Source: Halorientalis salina (lineage in GTDB: Archaea; Halobacteriota; Halobacteria; Halobacteriales; Haloarculaceae). From it: a DNA stretch of 64,000 bases. Within the stretch, counting starts at the first letter, position 1, and every line of letters begins with the position of its first letter. The stretch lies in NCBI RefSeq assembly GCF_005049285.1, contig NZ_SOSC01000005.1:166912-230911 (forward strand). The letters are read 5' to 3'. Position numbers and translations under genes: made by a program. This document shows positions 9,175 through 18,587 of this stretch, piece by piece. A model generated the notes under the pieces. It was not told the DNA's origin. It saw only the letters and a program-made list of their open reading frames with translations, and did no database searches.

Positions 9175-9261
9175 TGCCCCGCCGTAGCGTCGGTGCCGGC
9201 CTAAGGGTTCCGTTCCACAGACTCCGACAGCGAGTGCGGTGAGAGCGAAGGGTTAAGATCC

Positions 9262-9282
9262 TATGTGCACAACAGGCACATA
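9262..9282. promoter_or_regulatory. Operator overlapping the start of the RHH-PIN pair
   Basis: Perfect 7-bp arms TATGTGC (9262-9268) and GCACATA (9276-9282) with a 7-nt spacer overlap the start codon at 9282. This placement suggests autorepression by the RHH protein encoded immediately downstream. Confidence 0.6.
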
Positions 9283-9644
9283 TGAGCGCCGACGAGGAAA
9301 AAAAGCGAGTCCACTTCAGGGGTCCGGAGCGCGTCATCGAACAGGCCGACGCGCTGGCCGACGTACTGGACAAGGACCGCACGGACGTCATCGTCGAGGC
9401 GCTCCGAGAACACATCACGGAGCGGACGAGCGACGAACGGTTCGAGGCGATGGTCGCCGACCGCTACTACGAGGACCACCTCGACTTCGAGACGGTCGCG
9501 ACGCTGGTGGGGCGGGACACCGCCCAGCGGTTCCGGCTGCTCAAACGGGACCTCGCCGACGAACCGCTCGACGTCCCCGCACCGGACACCGACGTAGACG
9601 TGTACGACGGCGAAACGCAGACGGTCGATACTGACGGAGAGTAA
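9282..9644 (+). CDS. Ribbon-helix-helix antitoxin-like protein
   Basis: The 120-residue protein begins with a basic beta strand and two helices (KKRVHFRGPERVIEQADALA...RTDVIVEALREHI), the layout of a CopG/RHH DNA-binding domain. A longer acidic C-terminal part could wrap the partner. It is followed 5 nt later by a PIN-domain gene. RHH-PIN pairs usually act as autoregulated toxin-antitoxin modules, and the dyad over its start supports autoregulation. The toxin role is by context. Confidence 0.75.
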   Translation: MSADEEKKRVHFRGPERVIEQADALADVLDKDRTDVIVEALREHITERTSDERFEAMVADRYYEDHLDFETVATLVGRDTAQRFRLLKRDLADEPLDVPAPDTDVDVYDGETQTVDTDGE

Positions 9645-9649
9645 CAGCG

Positions 9650-10201
9650 GTGCGAACAGTCGTCGCGGACACGTCGGCACTGGTCAGTCTAGCGATTCCG
9701 AAAGCCGACGGTGCGTACGATACCGACAGCAACCCCGACCCGCTCCAGTACCTCCTTACGTCGTGTGCCGTCTCGATACCGACCCAGGTTCGAGCTGAAC
9801 TGCAGAACATCGCCCAGTACAGCGACATAGACGGAGCGGCAGCCGCGAACGTCCTCGCAGCAAGCGATCACTACACCGTCGAGGACCCGCTTCAGCGGTC
9901 GGAGACGCCACCAGCACTCCCGGAGTGGGGACTCGATGGCGGAGAGACGGCCGCGCTCGTGCTCGCGAACGCGCTCGGCGTCGACGCGTTCCTGACCGAC
10001 GAGTTCGCCGGGTCGAGTTTCGCGCTGATTCACGCGCGACTCGCCGACGCGACGGTCGTGACGACGCCGCGACTACTCCGCGATTACGCGTACACCGGCC
10101 ATCTCTCGGAGAGTGACGCCCGAACCATCCTCGACGTGATCGGGCGTCACCGAAGCTGGAAACACAATTCGTACGTCCAGCACGTCAAAGGGATGCTGTG
10201 A
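9650..10201 (+). CDS. PIN-domain protein (probable toxin ribonuclease)
   Basis: The 183-residue protein starts at GTG (VRTVVADTSALVSL). Acidic PIN residues are visible: Asp near residue 6 in VVADTSAL, Glu in VRAEL, Asp/Glu in DGGETAAL, and Asp in DAFLTDEF. These are the metal ligands of PIN nucleases, which cut RNA. The C-terminal extension and the DGGE motif resemble the PIN-like group that includes DUF3368. It is co-transcribed with the RHH protein just upstream. Confidence 0.78.
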   Translation: MRTVVADTSALVSLAIPKADGAYDTDSNPDPLQYLLTSCAVSIPTQVRAELQNIAQYSDIDGAAAANVLAASDHYTVEDPLQRSETPPALPEWGLDGGETAALVLANALGVDAFLTDEFAGSSFALIHARLADATVVTTPRLLRDYAYTGHLSESDARTILDVIGRHRSWKHNSYVQHVKGML

Positions 10202-10205
10202 GCGT

Positions 10206-10808
10206 CTACAGGTCCCCGAACGCGGCGTAGTACAGCACGCCCAAGGCGGTCCGCCCGTCGCGCATCTCGTCGTCGCGGACGGCCTCGCGAAGTTCGTCGA
10301 AGTCCGCCGTCGTCACGCGGATGCTCTCGTTGTGGTCCAGGTCCTGTTCGCCGGTCGGTTCACAGCCCTCGGCGACGAAGTAGTGAAAGACCGCGTCGGC
10401 GATGCCGTTCGCGGGTTCGACGGTGGTCAGGTGTTCCACCGTTTCGGCCTCGTAGCCCGTCTCTTCTTCGAGTTCCCGCCGGGCGGTCGTCGCCAGGTCG
10501 TCGGCGTCGGTGGCCTCGACCCCGCCCGCAGGGAACCCGCGGTTGACCCGCTTGACTGCCTGTCGCCACTCCTCGATGAGCACGACCTCGCCATCGGGTG
10601 TGAAGGGCACGACGACGACGCTCTCGCTTTCGGAGAGGTAGTCGAAGTCGGTCTCGGTCCCGTCGGGCAAGCGCACCCGCTCGCGCTGGATGTCGAAGCC
10701 CGGACACATGTACGCCGTCTCGCCGTACAGCGTCTCCCAGGCCAGTTCGTCTTCGGTGTCGTCGGCTCCCGCGTTTCGGTCCGTAGAATCGAGAGACTCC
10801 CCAGTCAT
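10206..10808 (-). CDS. Nudix hydrolase, ADP-ribose pyrophosphatase-like
   Basis: The 200-residue protein has a Nudix box GGVEATD...RRELEEETGY (about residues 110-135), in which the REXXEEXG core is intact. An upstream segment VVVPFTPDGEVVLIEEWRQ matches ADP-ribose/nucleoside-diphosphate-sugar hydrolases. Such enzymes clear reactive nucleotide derivatives using Mg2+. ATG 10808 was chosen over 10856 because the extra residues are hydrophobic and Gly/Trp-rich rather than haloarchaeal in character. It converges on the PIN gene with a 4-nt gap. Confidence 0.85.
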   Translation of the reverse strand: MTGESLDSTDRNAGADDTEDELAWETLYGETAYMCPGFDIQRERVRLPDGTETDFDYLSESESVVVVPFTPDGEVVLIEEWRQAVKRVNRGFPAGGVEATDADDLATTARRELEEETGYEAETVEHLTTVEPANGIADAVFHYFVAEGCEPTGEQDLDHNESIRVTTADFDELREAVRDDEMRDGRTALGVLYYAAFGDL

Positions 10809-10903
10809 TACCAGCCCCCACACACCCACGGCCCAAAAGCCCCCTTCAAACCCCATACAATGGACGTTCCGTTTGCACGCGGGGACTGTTGGCGATGCCT
10901 GAA

Positions 10904-11281
10904 CTATTCCTCGTCGGGGTCGTACGCCCGTCCGATGTCGAACTTCGGTGCACCGACACCGAGCACGCGAGTCGGTTCGGTCGCGTCCGCGGGGTTGTAC
11001 GGGCGGATGGGGCTTTCGGGTTCGGCGACGAACACCTCGTCAGCGGGGACCGCGAACGTCTCCTCGGGCGTCTCGACGTGGAGTTCGCCGGCGACGACGT
11101 AGAAGATCTCCTCGCGTTGCTCGTGGTAATGATACTGCGTCGCGAGTTGCTCGCCCGGGTCGAGCGTGTAGACGGCCGCCGCTAGTTGTGCGAGTTCTAC
11201 AGTGTCAGTAATCGACCGACGGTCACAGGGATGCTCCGGCGAGTCGGCGAGTTCGTCGGGGTCCAGCACGTGATAGCCCAT
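10904..11281 (-). CDS. Cupin-fold protein
   Basis: A 125-residue single-domain cupin. The metal-binding motif appears as QYHYHEQREEIFYVVAGEL with His/His/Glu ligands. The second cupin strand motif is degenerate (PADEVFVAEPESPIRPYNP), with no clear last histidine, so metal binding may differ. Small cupins bind sugars, acids or metals, and the ligand is not evident. Its start lies 117 nt from the divergent membrane-protein gene. Confidence 0.8.
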   Translation of the reverse strand: MGYHVLDPDELADSPEHPCDRRSITDTVELAQLAAAVYTLDPGEQLATQYHYHEQREEIFYVVAGELHVETPEETFAVPADEVFVAEPESPIRPYNPADATEPTRVLGVGAPKFDIGRAYDPDEE

Positions 11282-11398
11282 GGCGAACCCACGACCGACC
11301 GCCTATTCAAGGTGGGCAAACCCCGCCCGACGGGAACCACGGTCGAGTCGGTGTCGAAACGCAAACACGTTTCCGGCAGCCACCCGTATCGCTCGGAC

Positions 11399-11908
11399 AT
11401 GTTCCGTCGTGCGCGCGAGTTCGGTCCGGCGTTGCTGGTCCCGTTCGCATGGGCGTTCGTCACGGCCGCACATCTGGGCGTGGGGAGCGATCAGGCACTG
11501 TTGATCGCTCACGTCGTGATGACCGTGCTGCTGGCGGGCTTTGCGATCACGGGCCGAGCCGACATGCAGGAGGGCGTCCTCGAGGTGTGGTGGTACGTCA
11601 TCGTCGTCGGGTTCTTCGTGACGCTGAGTGGACTGGTCGGCATCCAGGTCGAAACGCCCAGCAGATTCCTGCAAGGTATCGCACTCGTGGGGTGGATGGT
11701 CCTCCCCGCCGTCGGCTTCGTCTACACCGGCCGACGGGTCGGTGACGGCGCGTGGATCTACTTCGGCGGGGCCGCAGGCTGTGCGGTCGGTGTCCTGCTG
11801 TACGGCGCTGGCGTAGTGTGGTCGACCGACGTGGCTCTCGTCGGCGGCCTGACACTCGTCGGCACGGGGCAGACAGCGGGCATCCTCGACGCTGCCTTCC
11901 GGTATTGA
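11399..11908 (+). CDS. Integral membrane protein
   Basis: A 169-residue protein with about six hydrophobic segments, short loops and an Arg-rich N-terminus (MFRRAREFGPALLV). ATG 11399 is preferred because the 71 codons of open frame upstream overlap the cupin promoter and are not haloarchaeal in composition. No family is recognised; residues such as WWYVIVVGFF suggest a small DUF-type transporter-like protein. Confidence 0.65.
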   Translation: MFRRAREFGPALLVPFAWAFVTAAHLGVGSDQALLIAHVVMTVLLAGFAITGRADMQEGVLEVWWYVIVVGFFVTLSGLVGIQVETPSRFLQGIALVGWMVLPAVGFVYTGRRVGDGAWIYFGGAAGCAVGVLLYGAGVVWSTDVALVGGLTLVGTGQTAGILDAAFRY

Positions 11909-12035
11909 GTGTCGAATTCGCGGTCTGTCGCTTGGTATGGGATGGGCGGGGTCCGCTCGAAAGGGGAGAGTATAGAAGGCCTACCGGAGAGTTGGCAGTG
12001 ACTATCAAAGAACGTCGAGATCGATCTGCAGTCGT

Positions 12036-12143
12036 ATGTGGCTCCTGGCCAGTCTCTCGGTCTGGTTGGTTTCGGTCTTCGTAGTCTGGGCGCTCCTCTA
12101 CGCGCGCGGCGAGCGGGAGGCGAGGCGGTACACCGAGACGTGA
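12036..12143 (+). CDS. Single-helix membrane microprotein
   Basis: A 35-codon frame encodes one hydrophobic helix (MWLLASLSVWLVSVFVVW) followed by a charged cytosolic tail (YARGEREARRYTET). The clean helix plus charged tail and its independent placement between two membrane protein genes argue that it is coding. Its role is unknown. Confidence 0.5.
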   Translation: MWLLASLSVWLVSVFVVWALLYARGEREARRYTET

Positions 12144-12228
12144 AGCCCAGATCCGGGCTACTCTCCCCGATTCTATCGTTTAACCGTCACCTCCCCGGTC
12201 TTTTGCCCGTCGCTCGCCGATCGTTCGT

Positions 12229-13065
12229 ATGCCATCGGTCCCCGACTTCGAGTCGTGGTTCAGCCGTCGATGGCCGTTTGGATGGCGAGTCTATGCAGAG
12301 AGCAAACGCGTCAACGTCCAGTTCATGGCCAACAGCGTGGCGTTCCAGACGTTCACTGCGCTGGTACCGCTGCTGGTCGTGCTGTTCGTACTGGTGGCCA
12401 CGTTTGCCGGGGACGCACTGGCCGACCAGGTACTCACGCTCACGGAGGGATTCCTTCCCGACGAGACACAGACCCTCGTTGCCACCGCCATCACCAGAGA
12501 ACTCAGCGCGACGGGCACCTCCGTCGTCAGCGTCGCCTTCCTGTTGTGGGGTGCGCTCAACCTGTTCAAGGGACTGGACACGGCGTTCTCGATGATCTAC
12601 GATACCACCACTTCGAACACTCGCATCAATCAAACAAAAGACGCGCTCGTGGTCTTCGTCGTCTTGCTCCTGGCGATCACCGCTGCCGTCGTCGCCGGCG
12701 GCACCGCAATACTCACGCGGTTCCCGTTGCGCGAACTGCTCACACCGCTGGTGCTCTTCGTCGGGCTCACGGTCGTTTTCCTGCCGATGTACTACGTGTT
12801 CCCGGACGTCGATCTGTCGCTCCGGGCGGTCCTTCCCGGGACGCTCGTGGCCGCTGCCGGCTGGACAGCGCTCGAATCGGTGTTTCGCCTGTACGTGGCC
12901 TACGCGGCTGGCGTTCCCGCCGGTGCCGTGGGGGCCGTTCTCATCACGTTGGCGTGGCTCTACTTCGGAAGCCTCCTGCTCTTGCTCGGTGCGATCGTCA
13001 ATGCGGTCCTGGCAGACGACGCCGGACGCGCGATGAGCGGCGACTCTCCGCCAGACATCGAGTAA
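12229..13065 (+). CDS. YihY/BrkB-family membrane protein
   Basis: The 278-residue protein has six hydrophobic segments in the pattern of the YihY (formerly RNase BN) family. It shows the typical VNVQFMANSVAFQTFTALVP start, a conserved NLFKGLDTAFSMIYD segment, and AWLYFGSLLLLLGAIVNAV near the end. Members are inner-membrane proteins of uncertain transport function. An AT-rich TATA candidate (tcgtttaac) lies about 45 nt upstream. Confidence 0.85.
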   Translation: MPSVPDFESWFSRRWPFGWRVYAESKRVNVQFMANSVAFQTFTALVPLLVVLFVLVATFAGDALADQVLTLTEGFLPDETQTLVATAITRELSATGTSVVSVAFLLWGALNLFKGLDTAFSMIYDTTTSNTRINQTKDALVVFVVLLLAITAAVVAGGTAILTRFPLRELLTPLVLFVGLTVVFLPMYYVFPDVDLSLRAVLPGTLVAAAGWTALESVFRLYVAYAAGVPAGAVGAVLITLAWLYFGSLLLLLGAIVNAVLADDAGRAMSGDSPPDIE

Positions 13066-13260
13066 GCCGGGAGCAGCAGCGCTCTCGAATCGGTCGTGAG
13101 GACACGACCACCTGTCCGCCGCAGCGCTCGGTGGTCTCGACCGGTCCTATAGTAGTCACCAGAAGTCTTTGCTCACAGTATACTCGAACGGCGTTTCGTA
13201 CCGGAAAGCCGCCCTGCTGACGATTCTGGACGGTGAGAATTTCTGCTGACTACGACAATT

Positions 13261-15450
13261 TCACCGCCCCGCGTCCATGGCCTGCTCGGTCCGGCGCGAG
13301 GCCTGCTCCCGTCGGCGCTCGACGGCCGTCACGACGGGCTCGGGCAGGTCGGACCGGGACTCCTCGAGACGGGCCGACACCCGTTCGAGTCCAGTCGTCG
13401 CCCGGCCGAGTTCCTCGTCGGCCCGCCCCTGCTGGCCCTCGGCCGCGTTGGCAGCGGCGCGTTCCGCCGCCGCCGCGATCGCCTCCAGCGCCCGCACCAG
13501 GCCACGGACGCCGGACCCCTCCGTGCCGCCAGGCTCCTGGTCCGTCGGACGCCCTCGGGTAGTCTCCTGGTCGTCGTCCGTGTCGTCACTGTCGCCGTCG
13601 TCCTCGAACTCGACCTCGTCGGATTCGGCCGCATTCCGAACGCTGGCCGCAGTCTCGGTCGCCACGTCGGCGACGAACGAGGCGAGCGATGCCTTGCCCG
13701 TGTCGGGCCGGTCGATGGTCACGTCGCTCCCGGCAGCGTCGGCGTTCGGGTTGACGCGGAACGCGCCGAGTTCGCCGTCGCGATCCCTGACTTCCGTCGT
13801 GTACGCGCCGCGACGGTCGACGTACACTGCGTCGGGACCCTCGAGTGGCGCGTCGTAGAGTCGCCCACCGAAGTCGTCCTCGACGGCCAAATCCGTCAAG
13901 TCCGCGTCGGTTCCGTCGGCATCCACTCGGAGTTTCACCGCGTCCGCCTTCGCCGTCAGCCCGATCGCCCCGTCGACGCCTCCCAGCGACGGCCCCTCGT
14001 CGTCGGTGACCGGGACTCGCTCGCTGTACGGCGCAGCACCCGGTCCGTTGACCGTCAGCCGGTGGTCGCCGGGATCGACGTCCTCCAGGACCGCGACGCC
14101 GTTGAACGTCGGGACCGCCTCGGGGTCGCTTTCGAGCAGGCAGAGCGACTCGACCGAGAGCGGCTGCGTGGTCACACCCTCGTCTTCCGGCGCGTCGTCG
14201 GCACTGGTGGTCTGCTGGACGGCAGCGACGACGCGATTGCTCGGCTTCGGCTCCGCGATGGCGTCGTACCGGTCGGCGAGTTCGGCCCGATGTGCCGGCT
14301 CGGAAACGTCCATCGCGGGGCTGTCGTACCGTTCCTGCTCCCATGGGACGCCCGTCGTCGTGATGTGGCCCGCGATCCGGTCCTCGGCGAAATCGGGAAT
14401 CGGGAACTCGAAACTCAACTGCGGCCCGGTGAAGGCCGTGATGTGCTCCAGTTCGGTCGTCGGGGTGAGCGCGTAGGAGACGTCCGCATCGACCTCGTCA
14501 CTGCTGGTAGTGTCCGTGGCCGTCCCATCACCTGATTCGGCGGCGAAGACGAGCCCCGTTTCCCGTTCGGGCAGCGCCGTCGGCGGCGAGGACAGTTCCC
14601 GGAACGACCGGACAGTCAGTTCCGACGAAACCAGGGAGTCGCGACCGACCGAGGGCAGGTCCGCGTGGTCGTAGATCGGCGCGCCGTCGAGTTCGGGGAC
14701 GACGAACGGCAGCCGAAACCCCTCGTCCCGCGGAAGCCCGTAGGCGATCGGGATCTCCGAGACCGTCTCGACGGCGCTGAGCGCGCGGTTCGTGATGTCC
14801 GCGATGGTGTCCCCGGTCGGCAGTCGCTGGAACCGGTCCGGGATCTCGTTGACCGACAGCGCGCTCGAATGCGAGCCCAGTTCCGTCAGGATGCGCGGCA
14901 CCGTCTCGGAGTCCGGGTCGAGGAACTCGTTGTTCGGGACTTTCCGGGAGTGGGCACTGGCGACGAACAACTGGGGTTCCTCGGTCTCGTCGTCGACGAA
15001 CACGTGAACGACCTCCCAGTCGTGCCAGTGGAAGTTCGTCGAGAACTGGTCGAACGCCGAGTACAGCCAGTACTGGACGACCGACAGCGACGAGTCCTCG
15101 TAGGAAAGCGCCCGGTAGAACACCGTCGACTCCGGCGGTTGGCCCGCCTCGTCGAACCGTTCGGTGTAGCCGTCGAGCGCGTCGAACCCGTCGACGACGG
15201 ACTCGCCGTCCACCTCGCTCTCGTACGGTCGCGGGTCCGTCGGGAACCACTGCTCGTTCTCGTCGAAGTACAGGATCGGCGCGTACCGCTGGGCCATCGT
15301 CTCGGCTTCCTCGCCCGTGAGTTGTTCCGTCGAGGCGTCGTCCTCCCGGCCGAGCATCGCCAGCCCGAAACAGCCGGCGGCCCCGACGGCCCCCGCACCG
15401 CCGGCGAGTTTCAGATAGTCGCGCCGGTCCAGGTCCGCCCGGTCGACCAT
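13261..15450 (-). CDS. Large Tat-dependent lipoprotein, Vps62-like N-terminal region
   Basis: The 729-residue protein begins with a Tat signal (Arg9-Arg10 in DRRDYLKLAGG) and a lipobox ending at Cys27 (GAAGC), so it should be anchored outside the membrane. Residues about 50-300 contain YAPILYFDENEQWFP and FHWHDWEVVHVFVD, which recall Vps62-type domains. The C-terminal 200 residues are acidic, low-complexity and helical (AEAAAER..., QQGRADEELGRA). The role is unknown; its promoter shares the 15,451-15,580 interval near the tRNA. Confidence 0.7.
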   Translation of the reverse strand: MVDRADLDRRDYLKLAGGAGAVGAAGCFGLAMLGREDDASTEQLTGEEAETMAQRYAPILYFDENEQWFPTDPRPYESEVDGESVVDGFDALDGYTERFDEAGQPPESTVFYRALSYEDSSLSVVQYWLYSAFDQFSTNFHWHDWEVVHVFVDDETEEPQLFVASAHSRKVPNNEFLDPDSETVPRILTELGSHSSALSVNEIPDRFQRLPTGDTIADITNRALSAVETVSEIPIAYGLPRDEGFRLPFVVPELDGAPIYDHADLPSVGRDSLVSSELTVRSFRELSSPPTALPERETGLVFAAESGDGTATDTTSSDEVDADVSYALTPTTELEHITAFTGPQLSFEFPIPDFAEDRIAGHITTTGVPWEQERYDSPAMDVSEPAHRAELADRYDAIAEPKPSNRVVAAVQQTTSADDAPEDEGVTTQPLSVESLCLLESDPEAVPTFNGVAVLEDVDPGDHRLTVNGPGAAPYSERVPVTDDEGPSLGGVDGAIGLTAKADAVKLRVDADGTDADLTDLAVEDDFGGRLYDAPLEGPDAVYVDRRGAYTTEVRDRDGELGAFRVNPNADAAGSDVTIDRPDTGKASLASFVADVATETAASVRNAAESDEVEFEDDGDSDDTDDDQETTRGRPTDQEPGGTEGSGVRGLVRALEAIAAAAERAAANAAEGQQGRADEELGRATTGLERVSARLEESRSDLPEPVVTAVERRREQASRRTEQAMDAGR

Positions 15451-15613
15451 CAGTCACCCACCTGTCCGGTATTTACGGCGCACCGACCGCTCGTCCGCAC
15501 ATGCCGACCCAGTCGAAACATACCGTTGCCTGTGTCCTCGGCGATATATCTCTTCTGGCAGGTGTCGCTCACGAGAACGGGGGTACGGCCACCCGAAGCT
15601 GGCGCTATCGCAG

Positions 15614-15809
15614 TAGAATGCGGGAAAAGTGGGCCGGCGCGAATTCGAACTGGGCAAGACGGTCGCGCTCACTTCGTTCGCGCGCTGCGACTTGCTGGCT
15701 CGAATTCGCGCGGCGAAACGACTTCCCGCAATCTGAGTTCCTCGCACACGCTACGCGGTGCTCGAAGAGATAGAATGCGGGAAAGGTAGTGGGCCGGCGC
15801 GAATTCGAA
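15614..15809. repeat. Direct duplication of the tRNA-Pro 3' end and its flank
   Basis: The segment 15614-15649 (tagaatgcgggaaaagt then the tRNA 3' portion) is repeated at 15771-15809, differing only by a 3-nt indel. The second copy is the true 3' end of tRNA-Pro plus downstream flank. About 120 bp lie between the copies. A separate 15-nt piece of the anticodon arm (tacggccacccgaag) at 15817-15831 recurs at 15584-15598. The arrangement looks like a tandem duplication or the scar of a tRNA-targeting integration. Confidence 0.65.
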
Positions 15810-15862
15810 TCGCGGTTACGGCCACCCGAAGGCCGAAGGATACCAAGCTACCCCACCGGCCC
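15791..15862 (-). tRNA. tRNA-Pro (anticodon CGG)
   Basis: Read on the minus strand, 72 nt fold as a tRNA. The acceptor stem is GGGCCGG/CCGGCCC, the D-arm is GGGT...ATCC, and the anticodon stem CGGCC/GGCCG carries loop TTCGGGT with anticodon CGG. The T-arm is CGCGA/TCGCG with loop TTCGAAT. No intron is seen and CCA is not encoded. It lies between the Tat lipoprotein gene and the ABC exporter. Confidence 0.95.
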
Positions 15863-15932
15863 GCACTGTCGCATTCCCAAAGACGCCCGGCCCGGTTTTA
15901 ACCATTGCGAAATGGGAGTCGATGGTCGACAG

Positions 15933-17678
15933 TTACTCGACGGTGTAGCCCTCGAATCGCCGACCGACAGCCCGGAACGACCAGGCACAGAGTCCCAGCG
16001 CGACCACCAGCGGGATGCCGTACCCGCCCCAGTGGACCCAGGCAGTCGGCAGCTCGGCGATCCCGGTTCCGACCCCCTGCAACCACGTCGCCACACCGCC
16101 GGCAACGCCCAGGCCCCTCCCGTCGAGCAGTATAAACGGGAGAGCGAACAGACCACCGACGAGTAGAGAGAAGGCGCGGCGGGTCGCGGCCGGCGCGAGC
16201 GCCGACCCGACGGCGATTGCGCCCGGGACGACGAGTGCGAGCGTATAGACCACGATCGCGCTCAAACTCGGCGGGACGACCTCGCGCTCACTCCCGACGC
16301 GGACCGGGTCGAACCGCGGGAACAGCGTGCCGACGGCAGGGGCAGCCGTCACGGCGAGCGCGGAGCAGACGAGGGCAATCGAGGCCAGCAGGCCGACCTC
16401 GGTGACGGTATAGGGACCATACAGCCCCGTCCCGACAGTCGTCGCGAGAACCAGCGGCACCCCGAGGACGAGTCCGGGGAGCGCGAGACCGAGCGCGTAC
16501 TGTCGGCCGGACGCCAGCGACGTGAGCGTCGCGGGCAGCACCGGCCCCTCGTCGCCGAAGGGGTTGAGGCCGAACGTCGCGCCGGCCAGCCACGGGACGA
16601 CGAGTGCGAGCACGGGCGGCAACACCGCAAAGAGCGCGCCGCTCTGGGCGACGCTGACCAGCATCGAGCCGAGGAAGATGACCGGGAGGAAGACGAACGT
16701 GAGCCGCGAGGGGTTCCGGCGAGCGACGACGACCGCCCGCTGGGCGATCCGGAGCGTCGGCTGGCTTATCGACGGGAACGCGAGAGGGCGGACGGCAGCG
16801 GCCAGGGGATCGTCCCCGGTGCCCGTCTCGACCCGCGCTTTCGCCTGGGCGACCTCGTGTTCGACGGTGTCGCCGAACCAGAGTTCGGTCGCGATACGTT
16901 CCACGAGGAGCCCCCAGCCGGCGATCCAGACGAGGCCGCCAACGCCCGCGACGGCCGCGCGGACCGGGTCACCCACGACCGGCGAGCCGACGACCGCGAG
17001 GTCGACCAGCCAACTCGCGGGCAGATATCCGAGCAGCGCCGTCGGGCCGCCGCTGCCGGTGTTCTGGAAGAGGAAGTACACCCCGATGAACGCGAACACG
17101 GCGACGACGGAGAGGACCGACTTGTAGCGAGCGACGAAGCGGACGCGCGCGACCAGGAGCTTCGCCGCGAGTCCGATAGCGTACCCGACCACCAGCGAGG
17201 TGAGCAAGAAGAGCGCGACCGCGAGTACCAGGAACGGCGCGGTGAGCGGCGAGGCGGTCGCGTAGACGAAGGCCCCGCCGATCAGCACCACCGGGACGAC
17301 GACGTACGCCAGGGTCCGCAGGAACTCAGCGCCGAGCAGTCCCACGACGATGGACCGCACGGAGACGGTCAGCAGCATCAGCGACTCGTTGTCGATGCGG
17401 TCGTAGCGCGAGCCCGCCCGCTGGGCGAAGATGAACGCGGCGAACAGCCACTGGAGGCCGAAGCTCCCCCGTATCGTGTCCGTGAGATCGTAGGCCGTGA
17501 GATCGCCCGCGAACTGGAGGACGAGCCAGGTCCCGAACAAAACGAACAGGGAGACGAACAACCCCCCAAAGGCGAGGAAGGCCAGTCGCGTCGAGTCCGA
17601 GCGAAGCCCCCGAAGCGTGCGCCGGAACTCCTGGCGACCGATGGCGAGCCCGTGGGACCGCCAGCCGGGTTCAGGCAT
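15933..17678 (-). CDS. ABC-2 type exporter, membrane subunit
   Basis: The 581-residue protein has about twelve hydrophobic segments in two halves separated by a cytosolic loop (EHEVAQAKARVETGTGDDP). It overlaps the upstream ATPase gene by 8 nt, so the two form one exporter. The transported substrate cannot be inferred. The membrane half of such haloarchaeal exporters is poorly conserved, so the call relies mainly on the ATPase neighbour. Confidence 0.85.
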   Translation of the reverse strand: MPEPGWRSHGLAIGRQEFRRTLRGLRSDSTRLAFLAFGGLFVSLFVLFGTWLVLQFAGDLTAYDLTDTIRGSFGLQWLFAAFIFAQRAGSRYDRIDNESLMLLTVSVRSIVVGLLGAEFLRTLAYVVVPVVLIGGAFVYATASPLTAPFLVLAVALFLLTSLVVGYAIGLAAKLLVARVRFVARYKSVLSVVAVFAFIGVYFLFQNTGSGGPTALLGYLPASWLVDLAVVGSPVVGDPVRAAVAGVGGLVWIAGWGLLVERIATELWFGDTVEHEVAQAKARVETGTGDDPLAAAVRPLAFPSISQPTLRIAQRAVVVARRNPSRLTFVFLPVIFLGSMLVSVAQSGALFAVLPPVLALVVPWLAGATFGLNPFGDEGPVLPATLTSLASGRQYALGLALPGLVLGVPLVLATTVGTGLYGPYTVTEVGLLASIALVCSALAVTAAPAVGTLFPRFDPVRVGSEREVVPPSLSAIVVYTLALVVPGAIAVGSALAPAATRRAFSLLVGGLFALPFILLDGRGLGVAGGVATWLQGVGTGIAELPTAWVHWGGYGIPLVVALGLCAWSFRAVGRRFEGYTVE

Positions 17679-18465
17679 TCGGGGTCTCCTCCGCGGCCGC
17701 GTCGGCCCCGTCGTCCGTCGCGGGGTCCTCGCTGGTCACGTCGAGGAACACGTCTTCGAGTGACCGACCCGGCCCCTCCTCGGTCTCTGCTTCGGCCTGC
17801 CGTTTGAGGTCTGCCGGCGGTCCCTCGGCGACGAGACGGCCGTCCGAGAGCACGCCGACGGTGTCCGCGTGTTCGTCGACGACCGGCAGGATGTGCGTCG
17901 AGAGGAAGACGGTCGTCCCCTCGTCGGCGAGGCCGTCGATCATGGTCCGGATGGTCCGAGCGGCGCGTGGGTCCAGCCCGCTCGTCGGCTCGTCGAGGAA
18001 GAGCACGTCCGGGTCGTGTAACAGCGACTGGATGAACGCGGTCTTCTGGCGCATCCCCTTCGAGTAGGTGTCGATCCGACGGTCGGCGTCGGCTGCCAGG
18101 TCCAGCCGGTCGAGCAACTCGTCGATGCGGGCTTCGGTCCGGTCGGGCGGCAGGTCGCGCAGGCCGGCGACGTACGTCAACTGTTCGCGGGCAGTCAGTT
18201 CGGTGTACACCGGCGGTTCCTCGGGGAGGTAGCCGACGCGCTCGATGATCGACTGTCGATCGGTTACCGGGACGCCCGCGACACGGGCCGAGCCGCTCGT
18301 CGGCCGGATCAGCGACGTGAGCATCCGCATCGTCGTGGTCTTGCCCGCGCCGTTCGGGCCGAGGAAGCCGTACACGACACCGTCGGGCACGGCCAGGTCC
18401 AGGTCCGCGACGGCGGTCGTCGAGCCGTAGCGTTTCGTCAGGGCGGTCGTCTCGATCGCGTTCAT
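17671..18465 (-). CDS. ABC transporter ATP-binding protein
   Basis: The 264-residue ATPase has Walker A GPNGAGKTTT near residue 40, a Q-loop YLPEEPPVY, the signature YSKGMRQK (a variant of LSGGQ), Walker B VLFLDEPTSGLD, and the switch His in LSTHILP. It matches the exporter type with an acidic C-terminal tail. It would energise the membrane subunit encoded just downstream. Confidence 0.95.
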   Translation of the reverse strand: MNAIETTALTKRYGSTTAVADLDLAVPDGVVYGFLGPNGAGKTTTMRMLTSLIRPTSGSARVAGVPVTDRQSIIERVGYLPEEPPVYTELTAREQLTYVAGLRDLPPDRTEARIDELLDRLDLAADADRRIDTYSKGMRQKTAFIQSLLHDPDVLFLDEPTSGLDPRAARTIRTMIDGLADEGTTVFLSTHILPVVDEHADTVGVLSDGRLVAEGPPADLKRQAEAETEEGPGRSLEDVFLDVTSEDPATDDGADAAAEETPNA

Positions 18466-18587
18466 GTCGACAGTGTTCCTCAGTCGGATACAAAAACCGA
18501 TCCCAGTGTTTTCCGAGCCAGAAAGTCAGCGCAAGCGCCCGACTGGGCTCCCGTAACTTCTTGGCCCGCGGCCCAGACACCCCGTAC

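Noticed and set aside
12255..13220. 321-codon frame overlapping the YihY-family gene in another frame
   Set aside because: Product is Arg/Gly/His-rich, typical of an out-of-frame reading of a membrane protein gene.
15584..15660. Second tRNA gene left of tRNA-Pro
   Set aside because: Only pieces of the tRNA are repeated and in an order that cannot fold into a full cloverleaf.
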